Shown here: piece by piece, positions 39,316 through 50,013 of the stretch
Numbering within the stretch: the first letter of the stretch is position 1
Layout of the letters: each line of letters starts with the position of its first letter
NCBI RefSeq assembly: GCF_900182985.1
Contig: NZ_FXUY01000001.1
Location: forward strand, 1-64,000
DNA from: Pseudomonas helmanticensis
Lineage (GTDB): Bacteria; Pseudomonadota; Gammaproteobacteria; Pseudomonadales; Pseudomonadaceae
Direction: 5' to 3'
Length of the DNA stretch: 64,000 nt
The notes under the pieces: model-generated
What the model was told of the DNA's origin: nothing
The model's database searches: none
The model's input: only the letters and a program-made list of their open reading frames with translations
Made by a program: the position numbers and the translations under genes

Positions 39316-39753
39316 ATGACGGTCTGGTTGGTGGTGTCAATCCTGCTGGTGGTTTTGAGTCCGCTGGCATGGTTGCGTCCATCGCGTGCGCAAAGTGGCC
39401 GAATCGCCCTGCGCATGGAGGCGCGGCGCATTGGCCTGGCCATGCAGCTGGCGCCTCAGGAGTGGCCGCACTGGCTGGCGCAAGAGCCGCCGAGTCCGTG
39501 CGCGCAGTACCATCGACCGCGCCGCAGCAGTAAACCGCTGTGCTGGACCTACTGGCAGAAATCACCGGGCGTGTGGGTCAATCAGTGGCAGGAAGTCTGT
39601 GAGGATCGGGCGCTGCTCAATCATTTCGAGAGGTTGCCGGACAACGTCTTCAAGATTGAGGCCGACAAGCAGATGATCGCCTTGTATTGGGGCGAGAAAG
39701 GCGAAGCGACAGTGCTGTTGGATATCGACGCGACACTGAAAGCTCTGGCATGA
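39316..39753 (+). CDS. Hypothetical inner-membrane-anchored protein
   Basis: A 145-aa protein with one N-terminal hydrophobic helix (MTVWLVVSILLVVLSPLAWL) followed by a basic, Trp-rich soluble domain. Three cysteines (in PSPCAQ, PLCWTYW and EVCEDR) are spaced widely. GGGAG lies upstream of the ATG at 39316. It diverges from uspA across about 100 bp. I recognise it as a conserved Pseudomonas-type protein but know no function. Confidence 0.68.
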   Translation: MTVWLVVSILLVVLSPLAWLRPSRAQSGRIALRMEARRIGLAMQLAPQEWPHWLAQEPPSPCAQYHRPRRSSKPLCWTYWQKSPGVWVNQWQEVCEDRALLNHFERLPDNVFKIEADKQMIALYWGEKGEATVLLDIDATLKALA

Positions 39754-40278
39754 CGCGCGGATTTTTCCCACTGCAACGGTGGGGGACGTCCGGCAGACGC
39801 GCAATAAAAAGCCCGACATGATTCATCGGGCTGGGTTGGCCAGGCAGGCCGGTAAACTTTTCCACTGATCAGGCTTCGAATGGTCGGTGCCTTTCCCTGT
39901 AGTCCAGCCAGCGTAGCCCGTTAAACAAGGCTCGACGCGAATTAGGGCGAATTTTCTAACTATTGATTCTATGAATGGCTTTGCATGCAGGCGCGTGTTG
40001 CAGGTCTGCGTGTTACGGAAATGACCGCAAAGTCGTATTTCAACCCGTATTTTGGGCGATTGACAATTGTCGGAAATTCCGTGAAGGTGACGTACCCAAA
40101 TCAAACGGGCGTATGAATTGAGCGTTTGTCTTACTGACCGCTCCTACAGAATCCCGACTATCGCGTTGGCGGGTGTGCCGGGTGGATTGGCGTTAGCATC
40201 GACGAAAAAGCGTCCTGCCGAGCCATTCGCCTGCGTCCGACGTGTACTGTTCAGCTTCCATATCGTGGAGATCAGTTG
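39754..40278. other. Non-coding region upstream of fadBA
   Basis: A 525-bp gap with no convincing gene. It contains a weak terminator-like hairpin (AAGCCCGACATGATTCATCGGGCT, 39808-39831) after the preceding gene. The perfect palindrome GACAATTGTC (40062-40071) overlaps a -35-like TTGACA. A tandem PsrA-like operator pair is listed separately. The sequence is less GC-rich than the flanking genes. Confidence 0.6.
40102..40128. promoter_or_regulatory. Two tandem PsrA-like boxes upstream of fadBA
   Basis: CAAAC-GGGC-GTATG (40102-40115) and GAATT-GAGC-GTTTG (40115-40128) match the PsrA motif (G/C)AAAC-N4-GTTT(G/C) with one and two-to-three mismatches. They share one base, so their register is exactly 13 bp, the same as in the psrA promoter. 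A -10-like TATGAA (40112-40117) overlaps the first, also as in psrA. Confidence 0.65.
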
Positions 40279-42426
40279 ATGATTTACGAAGGTAAAGCCA
40301 TCACGGTTAAAGCTCTTGAAAGTGGCATCGTCGAATTGAAATTCGACCTCAAGGGTGAGTCCGTCAACAAGTTCAACCGTCTAACCCTGAACGAACTGCG
40401 TCAGGCCGTAGACACCATCAAGGCAGATGCTTCGATCAAGGGCGTGATCGTCAGCAGTGGCAAGGACGTCTTCATCGTCGGCGCCGACATCACCGAATTT
40501 GTCGAGAACTTCAAGCTGCCGGATGCCGAGCTGGTTGCTGGCAATCTCGAAGCCAACAAGATCTTCAGCGATTTCGAAGACCTCAACGTTCCGACCGTAG
40601 CGGCCATCAACGGCATCGCCCTGGGCGGCGGTCTGGAAATGTGCCTCGCAGCTGACTATCGCGTCATGTCCACCAAGGCCAAGATCGGTCTGCCGGAAGT
40701 CAAACTGGGCATCTACCCAGGCTTCGGCGGCACCGTGCGTCTGCCGCGCCTGATCGGTGTCGACAACGCTATCGAGTGGATTGCCTCCGGCAAGGAAAAC
40801 CGCCCTGAAGACGCGCTGAAAGTAAGCGCCGTCGACGCTGTGGTCGCTCCAGAGAAGCTCCAGGAAGCTGCCCTTGAACTGATCAAACGCGCCATCTCCG
40901 GCGAGTTCGATTACAAGGCCAAGCGTCAGCCGAAACTTGAAAAAATCAAGTTGAACGCCATTGAACAAATGATGGCTTTCGAAACCGCCAAAGGTTTCGT
41001 TGCAGGGCAAGCTGGCCCGAACTACCCGGCGCCGGTTGAAGCGATCAAGACCATCCAGAAAGCCGCGAACTTCGGTCGTGACAAGGCGCTGGAAGTGGAA
41101 GCCGCCGGTTTCGTCAAACTGGCCAAGACCTCTGCCGCGCAGAGCTTGATCGGTCTGTTCCTGAACGATCAGGAACTGAAGAAAAAGGCCAAGGCCTACG
41201 ACGAAATCGCCAAAGACGTGAAGCAGGCTGCCGTACTCGGCGCCGGCATCATGGGTGGCGGTATCGCTTATCAGTCGGCTTCCAAAGGCACGCCGATCCT
41301 GATGAAGGACATCAACGAGCACGGTATCGAGCAGGGTCTGGCCGAAGCCGCCAAACTGCTGGTTGGCCGCGTTGATAAAGGTCGCATGACCGCCGCGAAA
41401 ATGGCTGAAGTGCTCAACGCCATTCGTCCAACCCTGTCGTACGGCGACTTCGGTCACGTTGATCTGGTGGTCGAAGCTGTCGTCGAGAACCCGAAGGTCA
41501 AGCAAGCCGTATTGGCGGAAGTTGAAGGCCAGGTCAAAGAGGACACCATCCTCGCGTCCAACACTTCGACCATTTCCATCAGCCTGCTGGCGAAAGCCCT
41601 CAAGCGTCCGGAAAACTTCGTCGGCATGCACTTCTTCAACCCGGTGCACATGATGCCGCTGGTGGAAGTGATCCGTGGCGAGAAGTCGAGTGAGCTGGCG
41701 GTTGCCACCACCGTTGCCTACGCCAAGAAAATGGGCAAGAACCCGATCGTCGTCAACGACTGCCCGGGCTTCCTGGTCAACCGCGTACTGTTCCCGTACT
41801 TCGGCGGTTTCGCCAAGCTGGTCAGCGCCGGTGTGGACTTCGTCCGTATCGACAAGGTCATGGAAAAATTCGGCTGGCCGATGGGCCCGGCGTACCTGAT
41901 GGACGTGGTCGGCATCGACACCGGTCACCACGGTCGTGACGTGATGGCTGAAGGTTTCCCGGACCGCATGAAGGATGACCGTCGTTCGGCCATTGACGTA
42001 CTGTACGAAGCCAAGCGCCTGGGTCAGAAGAACGGCAAGGGCTTCTACGCCTACGAGGCCGACAAGAAAGGCAAGCAGAAGAAAGTCGCCGATCCGTCGG
42101 TACTCGAAGTGCTCAAGCCGATCGTTTACGAGCAGCGCGAAGTCACTGACGAAGACATCATCAACTGGATGATGATCCCGCTGTGCCTGGAAACCGTGCG
42201 TTGCCTGGAAGACGGCATCGTTGAAACCGCCGCTGAAGCCGACATGGGTCTGGTCTACGGTATCGGTTTCCCTCCATTCCGTGGCGGTGCGCTGCGCTAC
42301 ATCGACTCGATCGGTGTTGCCGAGTTCGTTGCCCTGGCTGACCAGTACGCTGATTTGGGCGCGCTGTACCACCCGACCGCGAAACTGCGTGAAATGGCCA
42401 AAACCGGCCAACGGTTCTTCGGTTAA
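40279..42426 (+). CDS. fadB: Fatty-acid oxidation complex alpha subunit FadB
   Basis: A 715-aa multifunctional beta-oxidation enzyme. The N-terminal enoyl-CoA hydratase/isomerase has [18 protein letters not shown] and [21 protein letters not shown]. The 3-hydroxyacyl-CoA dehydrogenase has the NAD motif [11 protein letters not shown] at about residue 320 and the catalytic [17 protein letters not shown] lies 8 nt before the ATG at 40279; an adjacent TTG is less likely. It heads fadBA with fadA 32 nt downstream. Confidence 0.97.
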   Translation: MIYEGKAITVKALESGIVELKFDLKGESVNKFNRLTLNELRQAVDTIKADASIKGVIVSSGKDVFIVGADITEFVENFKLPDAELVAGNLEANKIFSDFEDLNVPTVAAINGIALGGGLEMCLAADYRVMSTKAKIGLPEVKLGIYPGFGGTVRLPRLIGVDNAIEWIASGKENRPEDALKVSAVDAVVAPEKLQEAALELIKRAISGEFDYKAKRQPKLEKIKLNAIEQMMAFETAKGFVAGQAGPNYPAPVEAIKTIQKAANFGRDKALEVEAAGFVKLAKTSAAQSLIGLFLNDQELKKKAKAYDEIAKDVKQAAVLGAGIMGGGIAYQSASKGTPILMKDINEHGIEQGLAEAAKLLVGRVDKGRMTAAKMAEVLNAIRPTLSYGDFGHVDLVVEAVVENPKVKQAVLAEVEGQVKEDTILASNTSTISISLLAKALKRPENFVGMHFFNPVHMMPLVEVIRGEKSSELAVATTVAYAKKMGKNPIVVNDCPGFLVNRVLFPYFGGFAKLVSAGVDFVRIDKVMEKFGWPMGPAYLMDVVGIDTGHHGRDVMAEGFPDRMKDDRRSAIDVLYEAKRLGQKNGKGFYAYEADKKGKQKKVADPSVLEVLKPIVYEQREVTDEDIINWMMIPLCLETVRCLEDGIVETAAEADMGLVYGIGFPPFRGGALRYIDSIGVAEFVALADQYADLGALYHPTAKLREMAKTGQRFFG

Positions 42427-42452
42427 GCGTCCCAACTTTTGAGCGAGAGTGA

Positions 42453-43634
<1,182 letters not shown>

Positions 43635-43651
43635 GCGTCTCGTCGATGGAA

Positions 43652-43680
43652 GCCGGGGCCAAGTGCCCCGGTTTTTGTTT
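43652..43680 (+). terminator. Intrinsic terminator of fadBA
   Basis: GCCGGGGC-CAAGT-GCCCCGGT followed by TTTTGTTTTT. Confidence 0.92.
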
Positions 43681-43732
43681 TTGTGGATTTATTTTGTTTT
43701 TATTTTGAAAAAATTTGAGTGAGGGCCAAAGC

Positions 43733-43969
43733 ATGCCGATACAACCTGGGCTCTATCAACATTACAAAGGTCCGCAGTACCGCGTATTCAGTGTTGCGCG
43801 GCATTCCGAGACCGAAGAAGAAGTGGTCTTTTACCAAGCCCTGTATGGGGATTACGGCTTTTGGGTGCGCCCTCTGAGCATGTTTCTCGAGTCGGTCGAG
43901 GTTGACGGCGAGCAGGTGCCACGCTTTGCTTTGGTGCAAGCCGAACCGAGCCTTTTTTCCAAGGCGTAA
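43733..43969 (+). CDS. DUF1653 small protein
   Basis: A 78-aa protein with the DUF1653 pattern: an opening PGLYQHYKGPQYRVFSVARHSETEE and a later YGDYGFWVRPLSMF. The function of the family is unknown. The start at 43733 has GAGGG upstream. It lies between the fadBA terminator and the topA promoter, so it has its own promoter in the AT-rich gap. Confidence 0.85.
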   Translation: MPIQPGLYQHYKGPQYRVFSVARHSETEEEVVFYQALYGDYGFWVRPLSMFLESVEVDGEQVPRFALVQAEPSLFSKA

Positions 43970-43994
43970 GGGGAGTGCGCACAGAACCCTGTGC

Positions 43995-44023
43995 TTGACC
44001 TCACCTTGTATCAACTATATATA
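43995..44023 (+). promoter_or_regulatory. Sigma-70 promoter of topA
   Basis: TTGACC (43995-44000), a 17-bp spacer and TATATA (44018-44023) give near-consensus elements 61 bp before the topA ATG. An alternating TATATATA run around the -10 could make it supercoiling-sensitive, as known for topA promoters. Confidence 0.75.
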
Positions 44024-44083
44024 GCGGTGCCGCGTCAGGCGCCAACCGCCTTTCACTTCTAGAATTCAGGAATTTTCTGATCC

Positions 44084-46714
44084 ATGGGCAAATCGCTGGT
44101 CATTGTGGAATCCCCGGCTAAGGCCAAGACCATCAACAAGTATCTGGGTAACCAATACGTGGTGAAGTCGAGTATCGGCCATATCCGAGACCTGCCCACC
44201 AGCGGTTCGGCTAGCGCCAGCAAAGAGCCCGCCGCCAAGCGCGGCAAGGCTGCTGCGGGCGAAGGTCCGGTGCTCACGCCGAAAGAGAAAGCGCGCAAGC
44301 AGCTGGTCTCGCGTATGGGTGTCGATCCCGATCATGGCTGGAAAGCCAAGTACGAGATCCTCCCGGGCAAAGAGAAAGTCATCGAAGAGCTGCGCCGGCT
44401 CGCCAAAGATGCTGACACCATCTATCTCGCAACCGACTTGGATCGCGAGGGGGAAGCCATTGCCTGGCACCTGCGCGAAGCCATCGGTGGTGACGACAGC
44501 CGCTACAAGCGCGTGGTGTTCAACGAAATCACCAAGAAGGCGATTCAGGAAGCGTTCTCCAAGCCGGGCGAGCTGGACATCGATCGTGTCAACGCTCAAC
44601 AGGCGCGTCGCTTCCTCGACCGCGTTGTTGGCTACATGGTTTCGCCGCTGCTGTGGGCAAAGATCGCCCGTGGCCTGTCCGCCGGTCGCGTGCAATCGGT
44701 TGCCGTGAAACTGGTAGTGGAGCGTGAGCGCGAAATTCGTGCGTTCAACCCGGAAGAATACTGGGAAGTGCATGCCGATCTCGGCACCACCAAAGGCTCG
44801 ACCGTGCGTTTCGAAGTGGCTCGCGAGAAAGGCGAAGCTTTCAAGCCGCTTAATGAAACCCAGGCCATGGCGGCGCTGGAGAAGCTCAAGTCTTCCAGCT
44901 ACAGCATCGTCAAGCGCGAAGACAAACCGACCAGCAGCAAGCCGTCGGCACCGTTCATCACCTCGACCCTGCAACAGGCTGCCAGTAACCGCCTGGGCTT
45001 CGGCGTGAAGAAAACCATGATGATGGCCCAGCGTCTGTACGAAGCCGGCTACATCACTTATATGCGTACCGACTCGACCAACCTCTCGGCTGATGCCGTG
45101 ACGATGGCGCGTGCCTATATTGAAGACGAGTTCGGCAAGAAGTACCTGCCGGAAACGCCGAACGTCTACAGCAGTAAGGAAGGCGCACAAGAGGCTCACG
45201 AAGCGATTCGTCCGTCCGACGCCAATACCATTCCAAGCAAGCTGGCGGGCATGGAGCGCGATGCAGAGCGTCTCTACGAGCTGATCTGGCGCCAGTTCCT
45301 CGCTTGCCAGATGCTGCCGGCACAATATCTGTCGACCACTGTCAGCGTCGGCGCTGGCGATTTCGAGCTGCGCGCCAAGGGCCGCATCCTCAAGTTCGAC
45401 GGTTACACCCGTGTCATGCCGCAGATCGCCAAACCAGGCGATGACGACGTTCTGCCAGATATGGCGCAGGGCGACGTGATGAAGCTGATCAAGCTTGATC
45501 CGTCCCAGCATTTCACCAAGCCGCCGGCGCGTTATTCGGAAGCGAGCCTGGTTAAAGAAATGGAAAAACGCGGCATCGGTCGTCCTTCGACGTACGCCGC
45601 GATCATTTCGACCATTCAGGATCGCGGTTACGTGACCCTGCACAACCGTCGTTTCTATTCGGAAAAGATGGGCGATATCGTTACCGAGCGTCTGTCTGAA
45701 AGCTTCTCGAACCTGATGGATTACGGCTTCACCGCCGGCATGGAAGAGAACCTCGATGACGTGGCTCAGGGCGAGCGCGACTGGAAAAACGTGCTGGACG
45801 AGTTCTACGGCGACTTCAAAAAGAAACTCGAAGTGGCCGAAAATCCGGACAGCGGCATGCGTGCCAACCAGCCGGTCATGACTGATATTCCGTGCACCAC
45901 TTGCGGCCGTCCGATGCAGATTCGTACCGCATCGACCGGCGTGTTCCTCGGTTGCTCGGGCTACAGCCTGCCACCGAAAGAGCGCTGCAAGGCCACCGTC
46001 AATCTGGTGCCGGGCGATGAAATCGCTGCTGATGATGAGGGCGAATCGGAATCGCTGGTGCTGCGCGGCAAGCATCGCTGCCCGATCTGCAGCACGGCGA
46101 TGGACGCTTATCTGCTCGACGAGAAACGCAAGCTGCACATCTGCGGTAACAATCCGGACTGCGCCGGCTACGAAATCGAAGAGGGTAGCTATCGCATCAA
46201 AGGCTACGAAGGTCCGAGCCTGGAATGCGACAAGTGCGGCAGCGAGATGCAACTCAAGACCGGCCGCTTTGGCAAGTTCTTCGGCTGCACCAACCCGACC
46301 TGCAAGAACACCCGCAAACTGCTGAAGAGCGGTGACGCGGCGCCGCCGAAGATGGACCCGGTGAAGATGCCTGAGCTGAAATGCGAAAAGGTCAACGACA
46401 CCTACATCCTGCGCGACGGTGCCTCCGGCCTGTTCCTGGCGGCCAGCCAGTTCCCGAAAAACCGCGAGACCCGTGCTCCGCTGGTGATCGAGATTGTGCC
46501 GCACAAGGACGAAATCGATCCGAAGTACCACTTCCTCTGCGACGCTCCGAAGAAGGATCCTGACGGTCTGCCAGCGGTCATCCGCTACAGCCGCAAGACC
46601 AAGGAGCAATACGTGCAGACCGAAGTCGACGGCAAGCCTACCGGTTGGAAGGCTTTCTACGACGGCGGCAAGTGGACGGTTGAAGACAAACGTACAAAGG
46701 CCAAGGCCGAGTAA
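44084..46714 (+). CDS. topA: DNA topoisomerase I (type IA)
   Basis: An 876-aa enzyme that relaxes negative supercoils. The TOPRIM domain starts [12 protein letters not shown] and has [11 protein letters not shown]. The catalytic Tyr326 is in [13 protein letters not shown]. Three C-terminal cysteine clusters follow ([23 protein letters not shown] and [14 protein letters not shown]), then a basic tail. The ATG at 44084 lacks a strong ribosome site but matches the family start. Confidence 0.97.
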   Translation: MGKSLVIVESPAKAKTINKYLGNQYVVKSSIGHIRDLPTSGSASASKEPAAKRGKAAAGEGPVLTPKEKARKQLVSRMGVDPDHGWKAKYEILPGKEKVIEELRRLAKDADTIYLATDLDREGEAIAWHLREAIGGDDSRYKRVVFNEITKKAIQEAFSKPGELDIDRVNAQQARRFLDRVVGYMVSPLLWAKIARGLSAGRVQSVAVKLVVEREREIRAFNPEEYWEVHADLGTTKGSTVRFEVAREKGEAFKPLNETQAMAALEKLKSSSYSIVKREDKPTSSKPSAPFITSTLQQAASNRLGFGVKKTMMMAQRLYEAGYITYMRTDSTNLSADAVTMARAYIEDEFGKKYLPETPNVYSSKEGAQEAHEAIRPSDANTIPSKLAGMERDAERLYELIWRQFLACQMLPAQYLSTTVSVGAGDFELRAKGRILKFDGYTRVMPQIAKPGDDDVLPDMAQGDVMKLIKLDPSQHFTKPPARYSEASLVKEMEKRGIGRPSTYAAIISTIQDRGYVTLHNRRFYSEKMGDIVTERLSESFSNLMDYGFTAGMEENLDDVAQGERDWKNVLDEFYGDFKKKLEVAENPDSGMRANQPVMTDIPCTTCGRPMQIRTASTGVFLGCSGYSLPPKERCKATVNLVPGDEIAADDEGESESLVLRGKHRCPICSTAMDAYLLDEKRKLHICGNNPDCAGYEIEEGSYRIKGYEGPSLECDKCGSEMQLKTGRFGKFFGCTNPTCKNTRKLLKSGDAAPPKMDPVKMPELKCEKVNDTYILRDGASGLFLAASQFPKNRETRAPLVIEIVPHKDEIDPKYHFLCDAPKKDPDGLPAVIRYSRKTKEQYVQTEVDGKPTGWKAFYDGGKWTVEDKRTKAKAE

Positions 46715-46732
46715 GCGTTAGTCCGATACTGC

Positions 46733-46775
46733 AAAGGCCGCATGAGAACCCTCGGGTTTTCATGCGGCCTTTTTG
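46733..46775 (+). terminator. Intrinsic terminator of topA
   Basis: AAAGGCCGCATGA pairs with TCATGCGGCCTTTTT; the loop itself contains a small AACCCTCGGGTT hairpin. Confidence 0.92.
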
Positions 46776-46858
46776 TTTTGTGCTTGCGGTTGGATCAACT
46801 GATCCACGACACTGTCCGGCCTGTATGAAGCAATTATTTCGTTGTGGAGACTGCCTTC

Positions 46859-47383
46859 ATGGCCCACGAACTCTATACCCGTACCAACCAGAAGATCTAT
46901 TTCGCCGGCCTTTCGCTGGAAGCCTTGGCTCGCGCTGAAGAAGGGCGGGCAATGAATTCTCTGGCGCTGATTCAGGCTGGTCGTGAATCGGCGTTGTTTC
47001 ACCTCTACGGCGCGCTGTTGGGGCTGTGTCATGAGATTGCCGGCTTCTATCGCCTGCCTCAGGCTAGCGCGCCACGAGCGGAGGCGTTATTGACGCGTGA
47101 AGTGCTGGAGTCGATCGCGATTCCCGAACTGGCTGAAATGGTCGAGTTGGCGGGTAATCCGGAAACCTGGCTGGCGAAGCTGTTGGCGGCACACTCGGCG
47201 CTGTTCCAGCCACCACGGGTCCCGCACAAGCCCAAGGGTGATGTGACACAGCCGTTGATTCAGGCGGTTAATCTGGATGAAGCAGAGCCGCCGCAGGAAT
47301 TGAGCCGGGAAGAGCTGGAGAGCTGGCGGCAGAACCTCAAGGGGCTGGCCATCCGGTTTCGCGAAGGTTTGAACGAGTGCTGA
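46859..47383 (+). CDS. DUF6586-type conserved hypothetical protein
   Basis: A 174-aa mainly helical cytoplasmic protein. It opens MAHELYTRTNQKIYFAGLSL and ends with an acidic-basic helix (PPQELSREELESWRQNLKGL). It is a conserved neighbour of topA and sulA in Pseudomonas. No catalytic motif is visible and function is unknown. GGAGA lies upstream of the chosen ATG; an in-frame ATG 15 nt earlier overlaps that site. Confidence 0.7.
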   Translation: MAHELYTRTNQKIYFAGLSLEALARAEEGRAMNSLALIQAGRESALFHLYGALLGLCHEIAGFYRLPQASAPRAEALLTREVLESIAIPELAEMVELAGNPETWLAKLLAAHSALFQPPRVPHKPKGDVTQPLIQAVNLDEAEPPQELSREELESWRQNLKGLAIRFREGLNEC

Positions 47384-47489
47384 CAGGGATTGACTCGGTG
47401 GCAATCTGAAACATGCTGCTGGTCAAGATCCCGAGCGAAGCCTGAATGATGTCTATATAATCCCTGCCTTTCGTGGAGAACAGACCTAT

Positions 47490-47723
47490 ATGCCAACGTC
47501 CTTTCTAGAAATTGTCGAGTTACCAGACGGCCGAATCGAACTGCGCAGGGCTGAGGACGAAGGTTCTCTGGTGACTCTGGATTTCTCCGAGGATGCCAAG
47601 ACCTTCCTGCAGGGCCAGCACGTGGAAATCGCCAAGGCGATGTTGAGCGTCGGCGTGCAGATGGCAGGTCGAATGATTGAAGGCGAATTTGATAAGGACG
47701 AGGGGCCGCGGGTTCTTCATTGA
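47490..47723 (+). CDS. Small conserved hypothetical protein (77 aa)
   Basis: A 77-aa acidic protein (FLEIVELPDGRIELRRAEDEG...) with a predicted beta-hairpin start and a helix (HVEIAKAMLSVGVQMAGRMI). TGGAGA lies upstream of the ATG, and a consensus -10 TATAAT is at 47456-47461, 29 bp before the ATG, although the -35 is weak. Conserved in this position next to sulA in Pseudomonas; function unknown. Confidence 0.72.
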   Translation: MPTSFLEIVELPDGRIELRRAEDEGSLVTLDFSEDAKTFLQGQHVEIAKAMLSVGVQMAGRMIEGEFDKDEGPRVLH

Positions 47724-47821
47724 TCCCCGCCTGTTTTCAGCTTTTTGTCATTGCCGCTTCAGATCGGCTTCTCTGTCCCTGGAGAAGCCCTGCGCTTCAC
47801 ACAGCGCTTTTTAATCGCTAA

Positions 47822-48295
47822 TCAGCCCAAACGAATATTCAGGCTTTGAGCGTCGCCCGTACGTGCAGCGCTGATCAGCTGTTGCCGCGAACTGCTGTTC
47901 AACGGATTCAGCCAGGTGACCACTGTGTGGCTGCGGCCCAGGCGCAATGCTTCGCACGCCAGTTGCTGGGCGCTCTGAGTGCCTCGCGGTTGCAGCAGCA
48001 GAATGCGTTCACGATTCAGGCCGGCATCTCGCAGCCAGGTTTGCGTCAGGCTCGCTGGCGGTGCAATCAGCGTCAGCCAGCGGGCGTCCTGATCTTCGCT
48101 CAGTTCGCGAAGGATCGGGGCAAGCAGGTTCAGACAGTTCCCGGCCGCACCGCGCAGTGACAGCTCACTGAATACTTCAGGTTCGGCATTCCACGGGCGC
48201 TCGACCACTTCTTTGAGGGTCGGTGCCATCGGTTGCGCCAGAAACGCTTCGAATAAAGGCAGTTGTGTTTGCTGAGGTATGTGTGGGAACTGCAT
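47822..48295 (-). CDS. sulA: SOS cell-division inhibitor SulA
   Basis: A 157-aa RecA-like-fold inhibitor of FtsZ. LSLRGAAGNCLNLLAPILREL and WLTLIAPPASLTQTWLRDAGL are typical of Pseudomonas SulA, and the linked lexA confirms it. Its ribosome site (AAAGGAGG) overlaps the end of lexA and the gap is 10 nt, so it depends on the lexA promoter and is SOS-induced with it. Confidence 0.92.
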   Translation of the reverse strand: MQFPHIPQQTQLPLFEAFLAQPMAPTLKEVVERPWNAEPEVFSELSLRGAAGNCLNLLAPILRELSEDQDARWLTLIAPPASLTQTWLRDAGLNRERILLLQPRGTQSAQQLACEALRLGRSHTVVTWLNPLNSSSRQQLISAARTGDAQSLNIRLG

Positions 48296-48305
48296 AAAGC
48301 CTCCT

Positions 48306-48914
48306 TTAGCGGCGGATTACGCCGACACTCAAGCCTTCGATCACCAGTTCCTGATCTTTCAGGTCGACTTCGATAGGGGCGAACTCAGGGTTTTCGGCCA
48401 TCAGCCAGACCTTGCTGCCTTCACGCTTGAAGCGTTTGACGGTCACTTCATCGCCAATGCGGGCGACGACAACCTGGCCATTGCGCGCTTCGCGAGTAGT
48501 GTGGACGGCCAGCAGGTCACCATCGAAAATGCCGATGTCCTTCATGCTCATACCGTGCACGCGCAACAGATAGTCGGCACGCGGGTGGAAGAAGGCGGGA
48601 TTGATGTTGCAGGATTCTTCGATGTGCTGCTGAGCGAGGATCGGCGCGCCGGCAGCGACACGGCCAATGATCGGCAGGGTAGAGTCGTCAGCCTTGGCTT
48701 CGAAGCCAGGAATGCGAATGCCTCGCGAGGCGCCCGGGGTCATCTCGATGGCGCCTTTGCGGGCCAGTGCCTTGAGGTGTTCTTCTGCCGCGTTCGGCGA
48801 CTTGAAGCCCAGTTCCTGAGCGATTTCCGCACGGGTTGGCGGATAGCCATTGTCTTCGAGGCAACGTTTGATAAAGGCCAGAATCTCGGCTTGGCGTGGC
48901 GTCAGCTTTAGCAT
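48306..48914 (-). CDS. lexA: SOS repressor LexA
   Basis: A 202-aa repressor. The N-terminal winged HTH ([17 protein letters not shown] ... [22 protein letters not shown]) is followed by the cleavage site Ala-Gly in GRVAAGAP and the catalytic Ser in VHGMSMKD with Lys in EVTVKRF. RecA-stimulated self-cleavage induces the SOS genes. Two LexA boxes lie just upstream. Forms the lexA-sulA operon. Confidence 0.97.
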   Translation of the reverse strand: MLKLTPRQAEILAFIKRCLEDNGYPPTRAEIAQELGFKSPNAAEEHLKALARKGAIEMTPGASRGIRIPGFEAKADDSTLPIIGRVAAGAPILAQQHIEESCNINPAFFHPRADYLLRVHGMSMKDIGIFDGDLLAVHTTREARNGQVVVARIGDEVTVKRFKREGSKVWLMAENPEFAPIEVDLKDQELVIEGLSVGVIRR

Positions 48915-48924
48915 AATGATCGCT

Positions 48925-48940
48925 CTGTCTTTTTATACAG
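48925..48940. promoter_or_regulatory. LexA box 1 (lexA autoregulation)
   Basis: CTGTCTTTTTATACAG fits CTG-N10-CAG and the AT-rich centre of the gamma-proteobacterial LexA box, 10 bp upstream of the lexA start codon. Confidence 0.88.
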
Positions 48941-48943
48941 TGA

Positions 48944-48959
48944 CTGGGATTATATACAG
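48944..48959. promoter_or_regulatory. LexA box 2 (lexA autoregulation)
   Basis: CTGGGATTATATACAG, a second CTG-N10-CAG site 3 bp beyond box 1. Two tandem boxes give tight autoregulation. Confidence 0.86.
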
Positions 48960-49084
48960 TGAAACGGTCTTGGCAATGCCCGTTTTTTTGCCCGCCGCCG
49001 GACGGTCGGCAGCCGCGCTTATTAATGCGTGGGCCTTGTGTGGTTAAATAGCTGACCGACCATTCCCAAAACGAACCGGCAGGC

Positions 49085-49128
49085 TTGACAACGCACAGGC
49101 TGAAACGTATGTTTCAAACAAGTGTTTG
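49085..49128 (+). promoter_or_regulatory. psrA promoter with two tandem PsrA operators
   Basis: TTGACA (49085-49090), 17 bp and TATGTT (49108-49113) form the promoter. GAAAC-GTAT-GTTTC (49102-49115) and CAAAC-AAGT-GTTTG (49115-49128) are two perfect PsrA motifs sharing one base and covering the -10, which predicts strong autorepression relieved by long-chain fatty acids. Confidence 0.9.
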
Positions 49129-49143
49129 TCAGGCGGAGTAGCC

Positions 49144-49851
49144 ATGGCCCAGTCGGAAACCGTTGAACGCATTCTTGATGCTGCCGAGCAGTTGTTCGCG
49201 GAGAAAGGTTTCGCTGAAACCTCATTGCGTTTGATCACCAGCAAGGCTGGCGTCAACCTGGCAGCAGTCAACTATCATTTCGGCTCGAAAAAAGCCCTGA
49301 TTCAGGCGGTGTTCTCGCGCTTCCTCGGGCCGTTCTGCATCAGCCTCGACAAAGAGCTGGAGCGTCGCCAGGCCAAGCCTGAAAACAAGCCGACGCTCGA
49401 AGAACTGCTGGAAATCCTCGTCGAGCAGGCCCTCGTGGTTCAGCCTCGCAGCGGCAACGATCTGTCGATCTTCATGCGCTTGCTCGGCCTCGCATTCAGC
49501 CAGAGCCAGGGCCACTTGCGCCGTTATCTGGAAGACATGTACGGCAAGGTGTTCCGCCGCTACATGCTACTGGTCAACGAAGCCGCGCCACGTATTCCTC
49601 CGATCGAGCTGTTCTGGCGTGTGCACTTCATGCTCGGCGCCGCCGCGTTCAGCATGTCCGGCATCAAGGCCTTGCGCGCAATCGCCGAGACCGATTTCGG
49701 CGTCAACACCTCCATCGAACAAGTGATGCGCCTGATGGTGCCGTTCCTCGCCGCTGGTATGCGCGCAGAAACCGGTGTCACTGACACTGCCATGGCCACC
49801 GCACAACTGCGTCCGCGCAGCAAATCAACGCCGGTCGCCGCCAAGGTTTAA
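49144..49851 (+). CDS. psrA: TetR-family regulator PsrA (fatty-acid responsive)
   Basis: A 235-aa regulator. The TetR HTH reads SLRLITSKAGVNLAAVNYHFGSKKAL (residues about 29-54) and the rest is a ligand-binding helical domain. PsrA represses itself and beta-oxidation genes and activates rpoS in Pseudomonas. The position next to lexA-sulA is the Pseudomonas order. The ATG at 49144 has GGAG upstream; an ATG 18 nt earlier overlaps the operator region and is less likely. Confidence 0.95.
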   Translation: MAQSETVERILDAAEQLFAEKGFAETSLRLITSKAGVNLAAVNYHFGSKKALIQAVFSRFLGPFCISLDKELERRQAKPENKPTLEELLEILVEQALVVQPRSGNDLSIFMRLLGLAFSQSQGHLRRYLEDMYGKVFRRYMLLVNEAAPRIPPIELFWRVHFMLGAAAFSMSGIKALRAIAETDFGVNTSIEQVMRLMVPFLAAGMRAETGVTDTAMATAQLRPRSKSTPVAAKV

Positions 49852-49899
49852 CCGCGCACGGGTGGGCGCGGCAGCTGGTATCCGCTAAGCTAGCCGCCC

Positions 49900-50013
49900 A
49901 TGCCGACTCTCGTTCTGAACCCGATCCAAACAGAAATTGCCGACCTGCCGAGCATTGCTCACGGTAGCGATTTTCTGCGCATCGGTTTTTTCGTTTTCAA
50001 GGAATCTCTATGA
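49900..50013 (+). CDS. Possible 37-aa leader peptide overlapping nagZ
   Basis: A short frame (MPTLVLNPIQTEIADLPSIA...) ends in a TGA that overlaps the nagZ ATG (TATGA), an arrangement seen in coupled genes. It has no clear ribosome site, and its length could arise by chance, so it is only a candidate. Confidence 0.25.
   Translation: MPTLVLNPIQTEIADLPSIAHGSDFLRIGFFVFKESL

Noticed and set aside
44066..46609. Very long open frame antisense to topA (similar ones antisense to fadB, mfd, acnA and qhpA)
   Set aside because: Expected from strong GC-rich third-position codon bias of the sense genes. The residues are His/Arg/Val-rich without any family pattern.
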